Positions 4,286-6,277 of a stretch of 6,277 nucleotides of DNA are shown piece after piece. The position numbers and the translations under genes were made by a program. Numbering within the stretch: position 1 is the stretch's first letter; each line of letters starts with the position of its first letter. The notes beneath the pieces are model-generated. The model saw nothing but the letters and a program-made list of their open reading frames with translations. It had not been told where the DNA came from and searched no databases. The stretch covers positions 1 through 6,277 of the forward strand of contig CAMNAT010000138.1 in the NCBI GenBank assembly GCA_946531785.1, in the 5' to 3' direction. This stretch comes from an uncultured Oscillospiraceae bacterium. GTDB taxonomy: Bacteria > Bacillota > Clostridia > UBA1381.

Positions 4286-6277
4286 GCTCCGGGTTCGAAT
4301 CAGAGCGTCAGCGTGAGAAGAACGCGTTAGTGCGGCAGCTTGATGCTCAGGACGGACGGAATGTGCATAAGATCGCAGCGGCATCAATTGCTCCGGAGGA
4401 GGAACGCGAACTCCGTGTGGCGGCATACTGCAGGGTATCAACGGACGATATAGACCAAAAGCTCTCTATCCATCTTCAGATACAGCAGTATATGAAAAAG
4501 ATAAAGGAGACCCCCGGCTGGAGGTATGCCGGCTGCTATGTTGACGACGGGTTCTCAGGCACGAATACAGCCCACCGCCAGGGGTTCCAAAAGCTGATGA
4601 AGGACGCAATGGACGGTAAGATCGACATGATAATTACCAAAGCGGTATCACGATTTGCGCGTAATCTGATGGACTGTATCGGCTGGGGAGAAGCCTTGCA
4701 GAACCATGACCCGCCGATCCGTGTGTTCTTCGAGCAGGAGAACCTCGATACCATGTCACAGACGAGCGGGATAATACTGTTTGTGCTCGCGATGGTGGCG
4801 CAGGAAGAGAGCCATATGAAAAGTGAGGCAATACTGCTATCGCTCGAATGGCGGTTCAGCAGAGGCAGGTTCCTCACACCGCGCCTGTTCGGCTACGATA
4901 AGGTCGAAGTCCCGGACGGCTATGGCGGGAAGAAGAAAATCTTAGCCATAAACGAGACTGAAGCGCGGGTTGTGCGTTGGATGTACTCCACACTTGTTAA
5001 CGGCGGAACGCCGGAGGAGATAGCCGATGTGCTTACGGAAATGGCGATCCCCACAGGCGGGCGGCGCAAGGACGGAACACTAAACACGCACTGGACAGCG
5101 AACAGTGTTATCGCAAGCATGCGCAATGAAAAGCATTGCGGTGATGTTCTTGCGAGAAAAACCTATACACCCAATTACAAGGACCACAAGTCCAAGAAAA
5201 ACAACGGTAAAAAGAATAAATATTTTCAGCCGGATCATCACGAGGCTATAGTCAGCAGAGCGATGTGGAACGCGGCTCAACGGATACTGAACAGCCGTAA
5301 ATACGGACATGAAGGCACATACCTTCCCATGCGCATAATAGACCGGGGCACGCTCACGGGATACATTTCCATGAACAGGTCATGGGCAGGCTTTGATTTT
5401 GAGGACTATTACCGCGCGGGGCAGATTTGTATGGGTCTGCTTGATGAGGAGCTTGAAACAGACCTGGGTACCGAGTATCTGCCGGAGGCGGGCCGGCGAA
5501 TAGGCGGTCTTGTAGATGACCACGGCATCGCCCAGATCGCAAGGGACCTTACAGCGGCGGAGCAGGAGATAAAGGACGAGCTTGAAGGCAAAGCCGCCGA
5601 TGACACAGAGAACCGGATAAGAGATGCAGCAGTCAAAGCGTTTCAGGTGGTAAGCGGCGAAATGTTCTCGCGTCTGCATGAGCCGGTAATACGCATTACG
5701 ACAAAAGGGTTCGCATTCAGTAAAAGCAGTATGTCAAGACTTCCGCATACGGAATTCGTAGAATTTTTGTTTAATCCGGTGGAGCGCATGATAGTTGTAA
5801 GACCCTGCAGCCCTGATCATCCCAATGCGATAGTTTGGGATGCGAAACACAAGGGTGCGGGAGCTTTATGTAAGGTGCTGTATGACAGTATGGGTTGGGA
5901 TACGGATTACTCATTCCGGATCCCGTGCCAGACTATAACCGGCCCAAACGGTGACACTGTCCTTGTATATGATATGGACAATTATGTGGGGCGCGCATCA
6001 GCTAAAAAGGACGAGTCCATTATCGCGCAAAAAGAAACCGCTGCAGCGGAGGAATATGACGATGCCAAGAGCTACTATTACCCGCCGGATCAGGAGGAGC
6101 CGCAGGAGATCCGAGATATGGAGGAACGGTTTCAGGAAGCGGTCGAGACCAACAAGAAGCTGTTCGGCACACCGGTATTTGAGCATATACATGGGCTGCG
6201 CGGTATCGAAACAGACAGCGAGTGGGACATGATGACAGAGGCGCGGCCGCTTGATATTATGCATACCGTAGATTCAG
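4225..6277 (+). CDS. Large serine recombinase Rec3, zinc-ribbon-free C-terminus (3' end outside window)
   Basis: ATG 4225, 5 bases after GGGAGGTG (4212-4219), opens 684 codons with no stop before the window ends, so the protein exceeds 684 aa and is longer than its two neighbours. Residues 1-63 are a charged extension absent from Rec1 and Rec2. The catalytic domain is about 64-200, with nucleophile S72 in AYCRVS and arginines R70, R143 and R146 (SRFARN). The Recombinase domain is about 219-345 (LFGYD, then KKNNGK and HHEAIV). Where the zinc ribbon should begin (LTG, 377-379) the text goes to ISMNRSWAGFDFEDYYRAG, and no C-x2-C pair occurs anywhere. A helical stretch at about 440-475 is followed by FSKSSMSRL (498-506), FVEFLFNPVERMIVVRPC (511-528) and an acidic tail. 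From memory, similar segments end other Clostridia recombinases. No named domain is claimed. It appears catalytically intact with a different DNA-recognition part. Confidence 0.94.
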   Translation, partial: MDDVKKTAAERAARLKKTPVGSGFESERQREKNALVRQLDAQDGRNVHKIAAASIAPEEERELRVAAYCRVSTDDIDQKLSIHLQIQQYMKKIKETPGWRYAGCYVDDGFSGTNTAHRQGFQKLMKDAMDGKIDMIITKAVSRFARNLMDCIGWGEALQNHDPPIRVFFEQENLDTMSQTSGIILFVLAMVAQEESHMKSEAILLSLEWRFSRGRFLTPRLFGYDKVEVPDGYGGKKKILAINETEARVVRWMYSTLVNGGTPEEIADVLTEMAIPTGGRRKDGTLNTHWTANSVIASMRNEKHCGDVLARKTYTPNYKDHKSKKNNGKKNKYFQPDHHEAIVSRAMWNAAQRILNSRKYGHEGTYLPMRIIDRGTLTGYISMNRSWAGFDFEDYYRAGQICMGLLDEELETDLGTEYLPEAGRRIGGLVDDHGIAQIARDLTAAEQEIKDELEGKAADDTENRIRDAAVKAFQVVSGEMFSRLHEPVIRITTKGFAFSKSSMSRLPHTEFVEFLFNPVERMIVVRPCSPDHPNAIVWDAKHKGAGALCKVLYDSMGWDTDYSFRIPCQTITGPNGDTVLVYDMDNYVGRASAKKDESIIAQKETAAAEEYDDAKSYYYPPDQEEPQEIRDMEERFQEAVETNKKLFGTPVFEHIHGLRGIETDSEWDMMTEARPLDIMHTVDS

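Noticed and set aside
5951..6232. 93-codon plus-strand frame near the window end
   Set aside because: It is out of frame with rec3, arginine-rich in the way frame shadows are, and rec3 stays open through it.
4225..6277. Rec3 as a broken or truncated pseudogene
   Set aside because: The frame is uninterrupted with all catalytic residues. The missing stop is due to the window edge.

Overview
The window looks like the recombination module of an integrative element (integrative-conjugative element, or phage-like island) from a mid-GC Clostridia-type Bacillota, most plausibly a gut Ruminococcus/Oscillospiraceae relative. This placement is inference. It rests on AGGAGG-type Shine-Dalgarno sites, frequent ATA/AGA/AGG codons, short U-tailed terminators and the protein families present. 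No rRNA, tRNA, CRISPR array or insertion sequence was seen.

Layout, all on the + strand. (1) 1-156: 3' end of a gene whose last residues form a four-cysteine zinc-knuckle-like tail. (2) 272-1894: large serine recombinase Rec1, with two zinc-ribbon units and no coiled coil. (3) 1985-3571: large serine recombinase Rec2, with the canonical zinc ribbon plus coiled coil, ended by a strong intrinsic terminator at 3587-3613. (4) 3793-4023: a 76-aa Cro/C1 (XRE)-type regulator with its own promoter and its own terminator. (5) 4225 to the window end: large serine recombinase Rec3, with an N-terminal extension and a zinc-ribbon-free C-terminal region, still open at base 6277.

Transcription units. Rec1 and Rec2 probably share one transcript. 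The XRE gene is a single-gene unit between two terminators. Rec3 has a separate promoter. The promoter regions of rec1 and of the XRE gene align without gaps over 58 bp (37 identities by hand count), so both may answer to one regulator, perhaps the XRE protein itself. The rec3 promoter instead carries an 8-2-8 bp dyad at its -35 edge. A second GC-rich 34-bp dyad lies between rec1 and rec2. Two very short reading frames with strong ribosome-binding sites sit just before rec2 and rec3.

Working picture (inference): three serine recombinases with the same catalytic core but different C-terminal DNA-binding or synapsis parts work together, or divide the labour, in excising and integrating the element, and the XRE protein sets the switch. 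Tandem triplets of serine recombinases are known from some Firmicutes integrative elements. The unequal C-terminal architectures and the wiring are what deserve attention here.
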